Origin: Aureococcus anophagefferens
Taxonomy: Eukaryota > Sar > Pelagophyceae > Pelagomonadales > Pelagomonadaceae
NCBI RefSeq assembly: GCF_000186865.1
Contig: NW_008705567.1
Coordinates: forward strand, 1,806,379 to 1,870,378
Length of the DNA: 64,000 bases
Reading direction: 5' to 3'
Shown here: one piece after another, positions 9,466-18,074 of the stretch
Layout: each line of letters begins with the position of its first letter
Numbering within the stretch: the first letter of the stretch is position 1
Program-made: the position numbers and the translations under genes
Notes under the pieces: model-generated
The model's database searches: none
Seen by the model: only the letters and a program-made list of their open reading frames with translations
What the model was told of the DNA's origin: nothing

Positions 9466-9971
9466 TCAGACGACGTCGCTCGGGGCCGCGCCGCCCTTGG
9501 CCGCGACGATGGGCTCGAGGACCTGGTCGCCGTCGTCGTCGCCCGCGGGCCGCCGCTGGCGGCGCCGCTCGGCGACGTGCTCCCGGTAGGAGCGCACGCA
9601 CCAGAGGCGGAGGAAGAAGAACGCGACGCCCGACGCGGCGCCGATGGGACCGTAGTGGTGGGGGCTGATCTGCTCCGACAGGGCGTAGGCGACGAGCCCG
9701 GCGAAGAAGAGGCTGAAGAGGAAGGCGCCGCAGAAGTCGCTCTAAGTTTTTGGGGACAAAGGTGGGCACTCATCATCATAGGCCTCTCGAGCGTGGGACG
9801 CCGCGGCCGCGCGTAGTAGACGTCGGCGCCCGTGTCCAAGGCGCGCGTCAGCGGCGAGCCCATCTGGAGCGCGCGGCGCAGCCGGTGGGTCCGGCGCGGA
9901 CGACGGCTCTGCTCGCGGCGGCCGGGCACGACGGACTCCATCGACACCGGGTGGGCAGCCTTCTTCAACAT
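9466..9971 (-). CDS. Small membrane protein with two hydrophobic segments
   Basis: Exons 9971-9813 and 9741-9466 are joined over a 71-bp GC-AG intron, giving 144 aa. The first exon is basic (RRTHRLRRAL) and ends in GADVYY. The second holds two close membrane segments, FCGAFLFSLFFAGLVAYAL and GAASGVAFFFLRLW, then an Arg-rich stretch and an acidic tail. The frame of exon 2 is far more protein-like than the alternatives across the same DNA. No family recognised. It starts 19 bp after the stop of the SDR gene on the same strand, an unusually tight tandem arrangement. Confidence 0.5.
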
Positions 9972-9990
9972 GGCTTCAAGCTCTTTCTTA

Positions 9991-10905
9991 TTAGCCGCGC
10001 AGCGCCGGGATCGACGGAGGGTCGTCGAGGACCGTGGCGTAGTCGCAGGTCTTGCCCGCGAGGGCCTCGAAGACGGAGGCGGCGTGGAGCGTCGGCGTGC
10101 CCTCGCCGACGGGCTTGGACGCGAGGTCGAAGGACTTGCCCAGGGCCGCGTCGTCGAACAGCGCCGCGCAGCAGACGCGCGCGACGTCCGCGCGCGCGAC
10201 GGAGCGGCTCTTGAGCCCCAGCAGGACGTCGTCGACCTCGACCGTGAGCTCGCGCTTGCCCGGCTCCTCGTCGACGAGGCCGCCCGGGTGGACGATCGTG
10301 AACGGCACGCCGCTGTCGACGAGGTAGCGCTCGGCCTTGCGCTTCCAGAGGAGGATGTCGCCGCCGGAGCCGTCGTCCTGCTTGCCGATGGTGTTGAGGA
10401 AGTTCTCGGGCTGCGTGCCGCCCATGGACGACACGAACACGAAGTGGGACACGCCGGCGGCCTTGGCCGCGTCGATCTGCTTCCTCGCGCCGAGCCAGTC
10501 GACCTCCTCGGGCGTGCCGCCCGGCGGGAAGGAGAACTCGGGCCGGCCGACGTCCGGGCGCCGGAGCAGCTTCTTGACCATGAGCTTGACGAGCGACCGC
10601 TTCCTGATCGCGGGCACGGCGGAAGTGCAGAGCACGACGGCGTCGCAGCCGGCCATGGCCTCCGCGAGCGCGGCCTCGTCGGCGACGTCGGCGGCGACGA
10701 CCTCGTCGCCGGCGGCGCCCGCGGCCTTGAGGGCCTTGGCCGCCTTGGCCGACCGCGCGAGGCCCAGGGGCGCGACGTCGGCGTAGTCGTCCTTGAGCTT
10801 TTTGAAGACGAGCTTCCCCGTGCGGCCGCCGGCGCCCGTCACGAGCACCTTCTTGAGCGCTGCGATGGGTGCGACGAGCGCGAGCAGCAGTGCGTGGCGC
10901 AGCAT
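9991..10905 (-). CDS. Atypical short-chain dehydrogenase (NAD(P)-binding, NmrA/ycf39-like)
   Basis: 304 aa from the Met at 10905 that opens a signal-like leader (MLRHALLLALVAPIAAL). It is followed at once by the Rossmann motif VLVTGAGGRTGKLV, the GxxGxxG type of atypical SDRs. VVAADVADEAALAEAMAGCDAVVLC and HFVFVSSMGG match the second and fourth strands of the fold; TIVHPGGLVDEEPG is the usual late segment. The classical YxxxK pair is not obvious, as in ycf39/HCF173 and NmrA relatives that often act as sensors or chaperones rather than enzymes. The leader suggests secretory or plastid entry. Confidence 0.8.
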   Translation of the reverse strand: MLRHALLLALVAPIAALKKVLVTGAGGRTGKLVFKKLKDDYADVAPLGLARSAKAAKALKAAGAAGDEVVAADVADEAALAEAMAGCDAVVLCTSAVPAIRKRSLVKLMVKKLLRRPDVGRPEFSFPPGGTPEEVDWLGARKQIDAAKAAGVSHFVFVSSMGGTQPENFLNTIGKQDDGSGGDILLWKRKAERYLVDSGVPFTIVHPGGLVDEEPGKRELTVEVDDVLLGLKSRSVARADVARVCCAALFDDAALGKSFDLASKPVGEGTPTLHAASVFEALAGKTCDYATVLDDPPSIPALRG

Positions 10906-11120
10906 GGCTGTCGAGGTCGCTGAGTCGATGGCCTGCGTCGATGGCCTGATCGAGGTGCGACGAGCGCTGCGACGATGGCCTGCGTCGATGGCGGCGAGGT
11001 CGCTGAGTCGGTGCATCTTGAACTGGTTGAACTCAGGCTGGCGAAGCAGCATCGGCCGACATCTATCGAATTTGTTTGGCCTTTCCCCCGTCATCGCGTA
11101 GGACTGCCGTCACGACCAAG

Positions 11121-12227
11121 ATGGCGCCCTCGAAGAAGGCGTCCGTGGGCATCGTGTTCGTGGGCATGATGCTGACGAAGTACCACGACATGATGATCAC
11201 GATGCTGCCCAAGCCGCTCGATGCCATGGCGCTGCGGATGTACTACCCGGACATGGAGACGCGCATGAACACGTTGACGGCGGGTGAGGTCGAATTGCCG
11301 CACATTACCTACGGGCTGCCCATGGATCCGCTGAAGGAGGGCGAGACGCTCGACAAGATTTTCAACCCCCGCGGCTACCCCACGCTCCTCAAGGGGGCGT
11401 TCGTCAAGGACCAGGACGAGGTCGTCGCGTTCCTGTCCGAGAAGAACAAGGGCAAGCAGATGCGCATGCTCAACTTCGAGAAGTACACGGACCCGCACTT
11501 TTCCATCTCCTGCGTCAAGGGCCTGGACGAGGTGATGACGGATTTCGACCAGTACGCGCGCGACAACCTCTTCACGAACTACTCGCGCGAGGGCAGCCCG
11601 TACTACGCGGGCTTCGAAGCGATCACGGACACCGAGGACGTCGAGAAGGTGCTCGGCATCAAGTCGGACCAGATGGGCGGCCGCGACTACAAGATGAACA
11701 ACCTCTTCACGTCGAACTTCCAGAACGACACGGCGTCGGCCGGCCTGCACTGCGCGCCGATCGACTCGCTGTCCATCCAGCTCGTCGGGACGAAGACCTG
11801 GTACTTCGTCGGGCCCGACGACCTCAAGGACATCCCGTCCACGCCCCTGCCCACGTTCATGCCCTTCCCCCACACCGACGACGAGCTCCTCAAAAAGGTC
11901 AAGCACGTCCACGTCATCAAGCAGGAGCCGGGCGACGCCATCTATTTCGGGCCCAACTGGTGCCACTCCGTCTGGACCGACGCGGGACCGAACGTCATGT
12001 TCAACCTCCGCTACCAGTCGCCGAAGCTGCTCAAGGGCGGCCCCAAGTACCTGTTCTTCAAGGCGCTGTTCCGGGGGATCAAGCACGGGTTCAAGTTCGG
12101 CAAGAACCCGCAGGACAACCGCGTCATCTTCGGCGACATCTACGAGTACCTCAACCACTACTTCACGGAGTGCGGACCGTCCAAGTCCGCGGAGGCGCTC
12201 TTCGCGACGGCGAAGCTCGCGCCCTGA
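11121..12227 (+). CDS. Membrane-anchored cupin/JmjC-like protein (HxA variant), second copy
   Basis: 368 aa, intronless. A short N-terminal hydrophobic segment (SVGIVFVGMML) is followed by a soluble domain. LHCAPIDSLSIQLVGTKTWYF near residue 209 and KQEPGDAIYFGPNWCH near 279 are the two halves of a cupin_8/JmjC-like iron site. As in 2189-3537, the residue two after the first histidine is Ala where hydroxylases have Asp or Glu. Gene order and anchor are shared with that gene, but the sequences are far apart, so the duplication is old. Substrate unknown; halogenase-like chemistry or loss of activity are both possible. Confidence 0.7.
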   Translation: MAPSKKASVGIVFVGMMLTKYHDMMITMLPKPLDAMALRMYYPDMETRMNTLTAGEVELPHITYGLPMDPLKEGETLDKIFNPRGYPTLLKGAFVKDQDEVVAFLSEKNKGKQMRMLNFEKYTDPHFSISCVKGLDEVMTDFDQYARDNLFTNYSREGSPYYAGFEAITDTEDVEKVLGIKSDQMGGRDYKMNNLFTSNFQNDTASAGLHCAPIDSLSIQLVGTKTWYFVGPDDLKDIPSTPLPTFMPFPHTDDELLKKVKHVHVIKQEPGDAIYFGPNWCHSVWTDAGPNVMFNLRYQSPKLLKGGPKYLFFKALFRGIKHGFKFGKNPQDNRVIFGDIYEYLNHYFTECGPSKSAEALFATAKLAP

Positions 12228-12476
12228 TCTCGCTCCCCGTTCGCTGTATCCCGCTTGAAGTCCTCCTCTGTAAGGGGCGGAGCTGTTCCCACCTAGTCGC
12301 CACGTGGGGCGCGGGTTTTGACAACTGACTCGTCACGCGGTGTCGCGCCGTCGAGGCGTCGAGCGCGGCGCACTGGCACATCCAAAAAGGCACGGTCGAC
12401 CTCACGTTGCCGATCGCAACAGACAGCGCGCCGGGCAGCCTCGAGTCTGTTGCTGCGAGCCAGCCACTCACGCGCG

Positions 12477-13433
12477 ATGGAGTGGTCCCACCTCGAGCTG
12501 CGCAAGGCGAGCAACCTGCGGAAGGAGGTCGACGAGGCGCTGCGGCGCTTCACGAGCGCCCTCGAGGACGACGACCCGTCGGACGTCGAGCCCATGAAGC
12601 GATGCTTCGAGGCGCGCATCGAGGAGCTCGAGGAGTTCTACCTCGAGCACGAGGACGACGAGCGGTCCATCCTCTTCGAGAAGCAGCGCATGCGGCTGCG
12701 GCGCGCGCTCGCCGCCGCCGCGCCGCCGCCCGCGGCGTCGCCCGCGCGCGACGAGCCGCCGCCGCCGCCGGAGCCCGCGGCGCCGCCGTCGGCGCCGCCG
12801 CCGGCGACGCCCGTGGCGCCGCCGTCGGCCGTGGCCGCGGCACAGGTGCCCAAGTCCACCGTGCGGTCCTCCGTGGGCTTCACGCCCGGCTACGCCGCGG
12901 GCCAGGGCGCCGCGCCGAGCACCGGCCGGCCGACGCCCGCGCCGAGCGCCGCCAAGGCGCCGGCCAAGCCCGCGGCGACGCCCAAGCCCCTCTACGCCTG
13001 GGAGGTGCGCGACGCGCCCGGCGCGCCCCGCGCGCCGACCCTCGAGACGGACCTGGGCGCCTTCCTCGCGACGGACGTCGCCGGCGTCTACGCGACCAGC
13101 GGCGCCGGCCAGCGTCGAGCGACAGGAGTGTTTTTTCGCGTGAATTTCGCCTGAAGATGGTGAAGAAATCCGACCCTGTCGCGCTTGGTAGGCGCCGGCG
13201 CGCCGAGCCGCGCGTACGTGGACCTCCAGGTCGTCCTCAGCGACGCCGAGTACGAGGAGCTCGGCGCCCTGCGGCGGGCCGCCGCGGCGAAGAAGAAGAA
13301 GGAGGCGCGCCTCGACGTCAAGAACAAGCGGGAGCCCTACATCAACTCCGCATTGCCTTATGTCGACGCACGCCGTGTGGAGGCCGCCATCTACCGCCCG
13401 GCGAGCAAGGACGGCGCCCGCTGGAACTACTGA
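12477..13433 (+). CDS. Coiled-coil protein with Pro/Ala-rich linker, unknown function
   Basis: Exons 12477-13101 and 13192-13433 (288 aa); the 90-bp GC-AG intron between them is an introner insertion (see 13102-13199). Residues 1-80 are charged and helical (NLRKEVDEALRRF, FEARIEELEEFYLEHEDDER). Next comes a long low-complexity Pro/Ala linker (about 80-165). The conserved-looking C-terminal part has a second charged helix (LSDAEYEELGALRRAAAAKK) and ends REPYINSALPYVDARRVEAAIYRP. No family is recognised. The exon join gives TSGAGAPSRAYVDL with codons intact. Confidence 0.6.
13102..13199 (+). mobile_element. Introner, short family, copy 1 (element 13110-13191)
   Basis: GCGCCGGC is present at 13102-13109 and again at 13192-13199, flanking an 82-bp element that begins CAGCGTC and ends CTTGGTAG. 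The host gene's intron runs from the GC of the first duplicate to the AG of the element. Subterminal inverted repeats GCGACAGG / CCTGTCGC lie just inside. The element is clearly lower in GC than its surroundings. Confidence 0.85.
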
Positions 13434-13583
13434 GAGGGCGGGGAGCGTCTAACATGGTGAGTCCGGGAATTATGTACGAGCGAGCGCGAGGGGAGCGGGG
13501 CGGCCGGGCGGCGGATTCGGCGCTCTCGCGCGAAATCCGGCGCCCGGGCGCCGCGGTCCCGTCGCGCTCCGATGAAGGTGCTT

Positions 13584-14708
13584 CTAGATGGAGTAGCCGT
13601 CGTAGGCGTCGACCTCGTACTGCCACGTCTCCGAGCGCTTCTGGACCTCCTGCTTGCGCTCGGGCGTGACCTCGGGGTCGAGGAGCTTGTTCAGGCCGAT
13701 GACCGTCATGCCCGTGGGCACGTCCTTGGTCACGACGGCCTGGGAGCCGACGGTCGCGCCGTCGCCGACCCTGATGTTGCCCAGCACGGTCGCCCCCGCG
13801 CCGAGCGTGCAGCGGTCGCCGACCTTGGGGTGGCGGTCGCCGCGGTCCTTGCCCGTGCCGCCCAAAGTCACCGAGTGGAGGATCGTGCAGTTGTCGCCGA
13901 TCACCGCCGTCTCGCCGATCACAATACCCGTGGCGTGGTCCATCAACAAGCCGCCGCCCAGCGACGCGGCCGGGTGGATGTCGACGGCCCAGAGCTCGGA
14001 GACGCGGTTCTGGATGGCGAGCGCGACGTGCTTCGACGTGAGGTCGCCGCCGCGCCAGAAGTCGGCGGAGACGCGCTGGGCCTGCGTCGCGTGGAAGCCC
14101 TTGAAGAACATGACGCACTGCAGGTAGGAGATGGCCGCGGGGTCCCTGGCGAGGATCGCCGTGACGTCCGCGCCGACCCTCGGGTCGTCCCTCAGAGCGC
14201 GCACGCAGGCCTCCTTGAGCTCGGCCCGTGGCAGCATGATGCACGAGGCCGCCCGCGCGAGGCGGCAGGCGAGCACCTCGCCCACGGCGTCCGCGAGGTC
14301 CTCGGACTTGAGGATCTGCGACTGCACGGCCGGGCCGAGGAGCGGCGAGCCCTCGAGGCCCGCGGCCTCGTCGAGGAGCCGCGCGAAGATGCGGTCGTCG
14401 CGCGCGCGCTCCTCGTCGCTGTAGGGCAGGCGCGCCAGCTGGGCCTCGTCGTCCTCGTCCGCGGGCGGCGCGGCCGGCGCCGACGACAGCGGCGCGGCCT
14501 GCTGCCGCTGCGCCGCGGGCCGCGGCAGCCGCGGCTCGTTCGTGGCCCGGTCGTCCGTGTAGGCGCTGTACCAGTTCTTCGGCGCCCCGCGGCACGCGAC
14601 CCGGCTCCGGCGCGGCCGCGGGGCGGCGCGGAGGCCGCCGCGCCGAAGCGCCGAAGCCGCGCACAACATCCAACCCGCGATGACGACGCGCCGAGCGCTC
14701 CTGGTCAT
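13584..14708 (-). CDS. SAT: Serine O-acetyltransferase, probably plastid-targeted
   Basis: 374 aa from the Met at 14708. It makes O-acetylserine, the first step of cysteine synthesis from serine and acetyl-CoA. The N-terminal leader (VVIAGWMLCAASALRR, then Arg-rich) resembles a bipartite plastid presequence. The SAT helical domain follows (LADAVGEVLACRLARA, DDPRVGADVTAILARDPAA, YLQCVMFFKGFHATQAQR). Then comes the left-handed hexapeptide-repeat catalytic part: DIHPAASLGGGLLMDHATG (substrate His and Asp), VIGETAVIGDNCTI, VTLGGTGKDRGDRHPKVGD, GAGATVLGNIRVGDGATVG. The C-terminus ends DGYSI, like the Ile tail that binds O-acetylserine sulfhydrylase. Intronless. Confidence 0.93.
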   Translation of the reverse strand: MTRSARRVVIAGWMLCAASALRRGGLRAAPRPRRSRVACRGAPKNWYSAYTDDRATNEPRLPRPAAQRQQAAPLSSAPAAPPADEDDEAQLARLPYSDEERARDDRIFARLLDEAAGLEGSPLLGPAVQSQILKSEDLADAVGEVLACRLARAASCIMLPRAELKEACVRALRDDPRVGADVTAILARDPAAISYLQCVMFFKGFHATQAQRVSADFWRGGDLTSKHVALAIQNRVSELWAVDIHPAASLGGGLLMDHATGIVIGETAVIGDNCTILHSVTLGGTGKDRGDRHPKVGDRCTLGAGATVLGNIRVGDGATVGSQAVVTKDVPTGMTVIGLNKLLDPEVTPERKQEVQKRSETWQYEVDAYDGYSI

Positions 14709-14904
14709 CCACGGACCGCGCCGCGAGGTGGCGGTGGCCGGTCGCTGGGTGCGCTGGTGCTGGCGGCGGCGCGCGACCAGCCGAACGCGCGCGCGGAGAG
14801 CGAGGTGTGGCGGCTGACGCTGGACGACAGACGCTGCCGGTGTGAGCTGCAAGGTTTGGGTTTGTCGCCAAGGTCGACTCGGTGCTGCCCTCCAGTACGT
14901 TCCA

Positions 14905-15123
14905 GGGTTTCGTTTTTTAGCCACCTGGGGGGGCCTTGGGGGGGGTTTGACGGGGGTGGGGGGGGTCGACTTCTGCTCGGGCCGGACGCGACAAGCCTCC
15001 TGAAAACGGCGCCCCAGTACGCGTCCAGGCCGCCGGGGGCCGCCGGGACGGGGGGTGGGGGGGTTGCTGAGGGCCCATAAAACCCCCCCCAAGGCCCCCG
15101 GGTGGGGCTAAAAAACGAAACCC
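14905..15123. repeat. Short inverted-repeat element (MITE-like)
   Basis: The ends are near-perfect inverted copies about 42-44 bp long: GGGTTTCGTTTTTTAGCC at 14905 and its reverse complement ending at 15123, both followed inward by G-rich runs and CCTTGGGGGG. The 219-bp unit occupies most of the 433-bp gap between the serine acetyltransferase start and the next gene. No clear target duplication was found. The long G tracts inside could form quadruplexes. Nothing else is seen in the gap. Confidence 0.6.
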
Positions 15124-15141
15124 AGTGGCTTCTGGTCGACC

Positions 15142-15837
15142 ATGATGCGCCTGCCACTCGTCGCCCTAGCCGTCGGCGCCGCCGCGGCTGCTAACGACAC
15201 GTGCTTCACGCAGAGCTGGGACGCCTGCGAGTGCGACGACATGACCTGCCGGGAAACGGGGCTGGGCTGGGACTGCCTCGCCACCTGCCACGAGCGGTTA
15301 ATGTCCGACGCCTGCACGGCTCTCTCGAGCAACTGCCCCCAGTACGACGCCGTGGCCTGCGGCGGTGTCGATGCTTGGTGCTGGAACGGCGAGGGTAGCT
15401 GCCCGCAGTGCCGCGACCAGGCCTGCGACGTCCGGCCGGGTTCGTTTTGCCACGGCGCGCCTTCCACGTGCAAGACCTCCTTCGCGTCGGGCGCGGCGGC
15501 GACCTGCGGCGCCGTCTGGGGCTTCCAGTGCGCGGGCGTCGGCGTCGCTGTCGAGGACACGCTCGCCGTCGTCGGCGACGGGGAAACGATCACCGCCGCG
15601 AGTTTGAAGGCCGCGCTCGCGGCCTGGGACGCGTATTCGACCAACGCCACGGGCGCGGCCTGCGACTGCTCCAAGAGCGGGTCCTGCCAGAAGGACGACC
15701 TCTGCCTGTTCGTCCAGGGGTCGCTCAACCGCACGGAGGGGCTGCCCTACGCGCCGCAGAAAGACGCCTCGGGCTTCGACCGCAATTGCTGCGCCGCGTG
15801 CCACGAGCACGGGCCGCCGCCGCCCCACGTTGACTAG
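15142..15837 (+). CDS. Secreted cysteine-rich protein
   Basis: 231 aa with a clear signal peptide (MMRLPLVALAVGAAAAA, cut before NDTCF). The mature chain has about 27 cysteines, in spacings such as CECDDMTC, CLATCHE, CPQCRDQAC, CDCSKSGSC, CCAACHE, and several N-glycosylation sequons (NDT, NAT, NRT). There is no transmembrane segment. It is likely a disulfide-rich extracellular or cell-surface protein; no known domain is recognised. Its start lies only 19 bp downstream of the inverted-repeat element. Confidence 0.7.
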   Translation: MMRLPLVALAVGAAAAANDTCFTQSWDACECDDMTCRETGLGWDCLATCHERLMSDACTALSSNCPQYDAVACGGVDAWCWNGEGSCPQCRDQACDVRPGSFCHGAPSTCKTSFASGAAATCGAVWGFQCAGVGVAVEDTLAVVGDGETITAASLKAALAAWDAYSTNATGAACDCSKSGSCQKDDLCLFVQGSLNRTEGLPYAPQKDASGFDRNCCAACHEHGPPPPHVD

Positions 15838-15841
15838 AAAA

Positions 15842-16615
15842 TTACTCGGAGGTCTTCGCCGCGCGGCGGCTGAGCTCGAGGTCGCGCGCGGCGGCCTCGG
15901 CGACGGCCGTCGGGTCGTCGGCGGTGGCGACGCCGCCGTCGATCTCCGGCGGCGCGTGCGCCGGCAGGTCGCCCTCGCGCACGAGCGTGAGCTGGATGAG
16001 CGCCACGAGGCCGTCGGACTTCTTGAGGTGGTAGAACGCGCGCACGGTGACGACGCCGTCGGCGTTCGCGGCCTTGAGCGCCTCGCCCTTGACGTGCGCC
16101 GCGCGGAACGTGAGCCCGTTCACGGTCATCTCCTCGTCCTCCTTGAGCGGCTGGTCTAGGGGCCGCTCGTTGCGCACGTAGGCCAGGAAGCCGCCCGCGC
16201 GCTGGAGCAGGCGGTGCGGGATCCGCGCGATGGCGAGCTCCGCCGCGCCGTGCTCGTAGAAGCCGATCGTGTGGATGTTGATCTTCTCGTCGGGCCCGAG
16301 CTCCCCCTCGCGCGTCCGGCCCGGCGCGTGGGCGAGGATGTAGCAGCCCCGGTTCGCGATCTGCGCCGCGACGGCGCTCCGCAGCTCGTCGGCCATCGGC
16401 GGCGGCGGCTTGTCGCCGGGCACGACGCACTTGTCCTTGTGCCCGGCCTTCCAGTCCTTCATCTGGCACTCGCGGTTGCAGTAGCGCACCTCCTTGCAGC
16501 GGCTGCAGGGCCGCAGGCGGATGTAGAGCGGGCCGTCGTTCTTCACGCCCATGTTCAGCTTCGCGCGCAGGCCGCAGGTCGCGCAGCGCTCGTCGGGCCA
16601 GCCCTGGTTATTCAT
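15842..16615 (-). CDS. MYND zinc-finger protein
   Basis: 257 aa from the Met at 16615. An N-terminal zinc cluster reads CATC ... CSRC ... YCNRECQMKDWKAGHKDKC (about residues 10-65), the MYND signature, which binds proline-rich partner peptides. A C-terminal domain (about 80-230) of mixed helix and strand has no known name: GCYILAHAPGR, IHTIGFYEHGAAELAIARIP, GFLAYVRNERPL. The tail is Ala/Arg-rich. No catalytic SET motif is present, so it is more likely an adaptor. It ends 4 bp from the stop of the convergent Cys-rich gene. Confidence 0.8.
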   Translation of the reverse strand: MNNQGWPDERCATCGLRAKLNMGVKNDGPLYIRLRPCSRCKEVRYCNRECQMKDWKAGHKDKCVVPGDKPPPPMADELRSAVAAQIANRGCYILAHAPGRTREGELGPDEKINIHTIGFYEHGAAELAIARIPHRLLQRAGGFLAYVRNERPLDQPLKEDEEMTVNGLTFRAAHVKGEALKAANADGVVTVRAFYHLKKSDGLVALIQLTLVREGDLPAHAPPEIDGGVATADDPTAVAEAAARDLELSRRAAKTSE

Positions 16616-16849
16616 GGCGTTTGTAAAAAGGTGCTGTGGTGTCTTTTTCGTCGCGTGCGCGTCGCGTTTGTCGGGAGGCACTGCCGTCGCTCGAGGCGGT
16701 GTGCTGCCCGCTGTGGCGAAGCGGCGCGCGGCGAGCCGCTCGAGCCACTCGATCGAGGAGTTCGAGCTGTGGACGGCGCTGAGCCCGAGCAGCGCCGACG
16801 CACCGCACCGCGGCTCACGCGCCACCGAAAGCGCGCTTAGACGGACAGG

Positions 16850-17475
16850 ATGCCCGCGTACCACAGCAAGTACGCCGGGGCCGAGACGGGCGACGAGGCC
16901 TGCGGCTGCGCGCTCCTGCCGCTGAAGACGAAGACGCGCGGCCCGGCGCCCCTCATGGCCGACGGCGAGGAGGACATCGTCGACGAGGTCATCAAGTACT
17001 ACCGGCCGAACAGCCTCTTCCGCAACTTCGAGGTCAAGGGCGGCGCGCGCCCGCGTCCCGCGCCGCGGCCGCCGCGCGCGGCGGTCGCGCGCGCGCGCGG
17101 GGCACTCGCCCGTCCCACGGAACACCCTCATTCGTCGCAGGCGCGGACCGGTCGCTCATCTACCTGACGCTGTCCATGCAGCAGTTCCTCAAGGAGTGCG
17201 AGCGGTTCAAGACGCGCGGCGAGGCCGAGAAGGCGCTGCACGCGCTCGTCATCAAGCAGTTCCCCATCCCCGGCGGCCCGGGCTGGTCCCTCGGCGGCAT
17301 GTTCCCGACGCCCGGCGACATCCAGGAGGGCGAGTCCTGGCGCCTCTACATGAAGCAGGCGCGCGAGGAGCTCTCGCTCCGCACGCTCGACGTCCTCTTC
17401 TACTCCGACGGCTCCAAGAACAAGTGGTGGGCGTCCTTCTCCAAGCGCAAGTTCATGGGCAAGGAGCTCAAGTAG
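16850..17475 (+). CDS. ARPC3: Actin-related protein 2/3 complex subunit 3 (p21-Arc)
   Basis: Exons 16850-17039 and 17141-17475 (174 aa; the family is about 178), joined by a 101-bp GC-AG intron. Start MPAYHSKY and ALLPLKTKTRGPAP match the ARPC3 N-terminus (MPAYHS...ALLPIR..FKGPAP). [42 protein letters not shown] and the end KWWASFSKRKFMGKEL are equally diagnostic. It is a structural subunit of the Arp2/3 complex that nucleates branched actin at membranes and endocytic sites. The intron falls between VKG and ADRSL, and the match across that join fixes the splice. Confidence 0.95.
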
Positions 17476-17608
17476 GGCGTGAGCGCAGCGTAAGGTCGGA
17501 GCTTCGGTCTTTAGGGAGGGTCCGCGCGCGCTCCGTCCGGGGCCCGGGACGTCCCGCGGCGCCTTCCGGCCGGAGCATCGCACACCGTCCGAGCATGTCC
17601 GCCGATCG

Positions 17609-17905
17609 TCAGTCCCACTTGCTCGGCGTCTTGGGCGTCATGAAGATGATGACGGCGTAGAACGCGATCGCCGCGGCGAACAACGTCGCGACCGCGTACG
17701 TCGCGTAGTTTTCGCCGTCGGCCAAAAGCAGCGACGACGCGCCGTCGAGCGCGGCGAGGTCGCGCGCCGCCGCGGGCGCGCCGAGCTGCAGGCCTTCGAG
17801 CGCGTCGGGGAGCGCCGCGGCGCGGCTCAGGCTCGGCAGGGTCGAGTGCGGCGCCAGAAAGCCCTGCGCCGACGCGATGAGCAGCGAGCAGAGGAACCAC
17901 GACAT
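17609..17905 (-). CDS. Small plastid-type single-span membrane protein, unknown
   Basis: 98 aa from the Met at 17905. The leader MSWFLCSLLIASAQGFLAP has a hydrophobic core and then a Phe right after the likely cleavage site (AQ-GF), the hallmark of plastid proteins in algae with red-derived complex plastids. A mature part of about 60 residues contains one hydrophobic span (ATYAVATLFAAAIAFYAVIIFM) and a short tail TPKTPSKWD. Size and topology resemble the small one-helix subunits of thylakoid complexes, but no named subunit matches by eye. Longer starts on the same frame would hide the signal peptide. Confidence 0.6.
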   Translation of the reverse strand: MSWFLCSLLIASAQGFLAPHSTLPSLSRAAALPDALEGLQLGAPAAARDLAALDGASSLLLADGENYATYAVATLFAAAIAFYAVIIFMTPKTPSKWD

Positions 17906-18074
17906 GTGTCGTGCGCGCGATGCGTGCGGGCGCGCGACGAGATGGAGCAGCGCACGATCTGCGCTGCTGCTGTGGACCACCTCTTAGCACGAAGGCAAGC
18001 AGATCGTCAGCTGCAAGCTGAGGTAAAGGAGCCGTCCGCAGCCATCAGACTTGCCATCAGTCAGCCTCGCACTC

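Noticed and set aside
7592..9769. 725-codon frame on the minus strand opposite the parvulin and secreted-protein genes
   Set aside because: The translation is Arg/Ala/Gly-rich without domain character, and it is the shadow of the plus-strand genes.
10913..11030. Short repeats of GATGGCCTGCGTCGATGG upstream of the SDR gene
   Set aside because: Only two imperfect copies in a leader region; no sign of a mobile element or regulatory array.
17040..17140. ARPC3 intron as an introner
   Set aside because: No 8-bp duplicate at its borders (GCGGCGCG versus GCGCGGAC) and its composition is as GC-rich as the exons.
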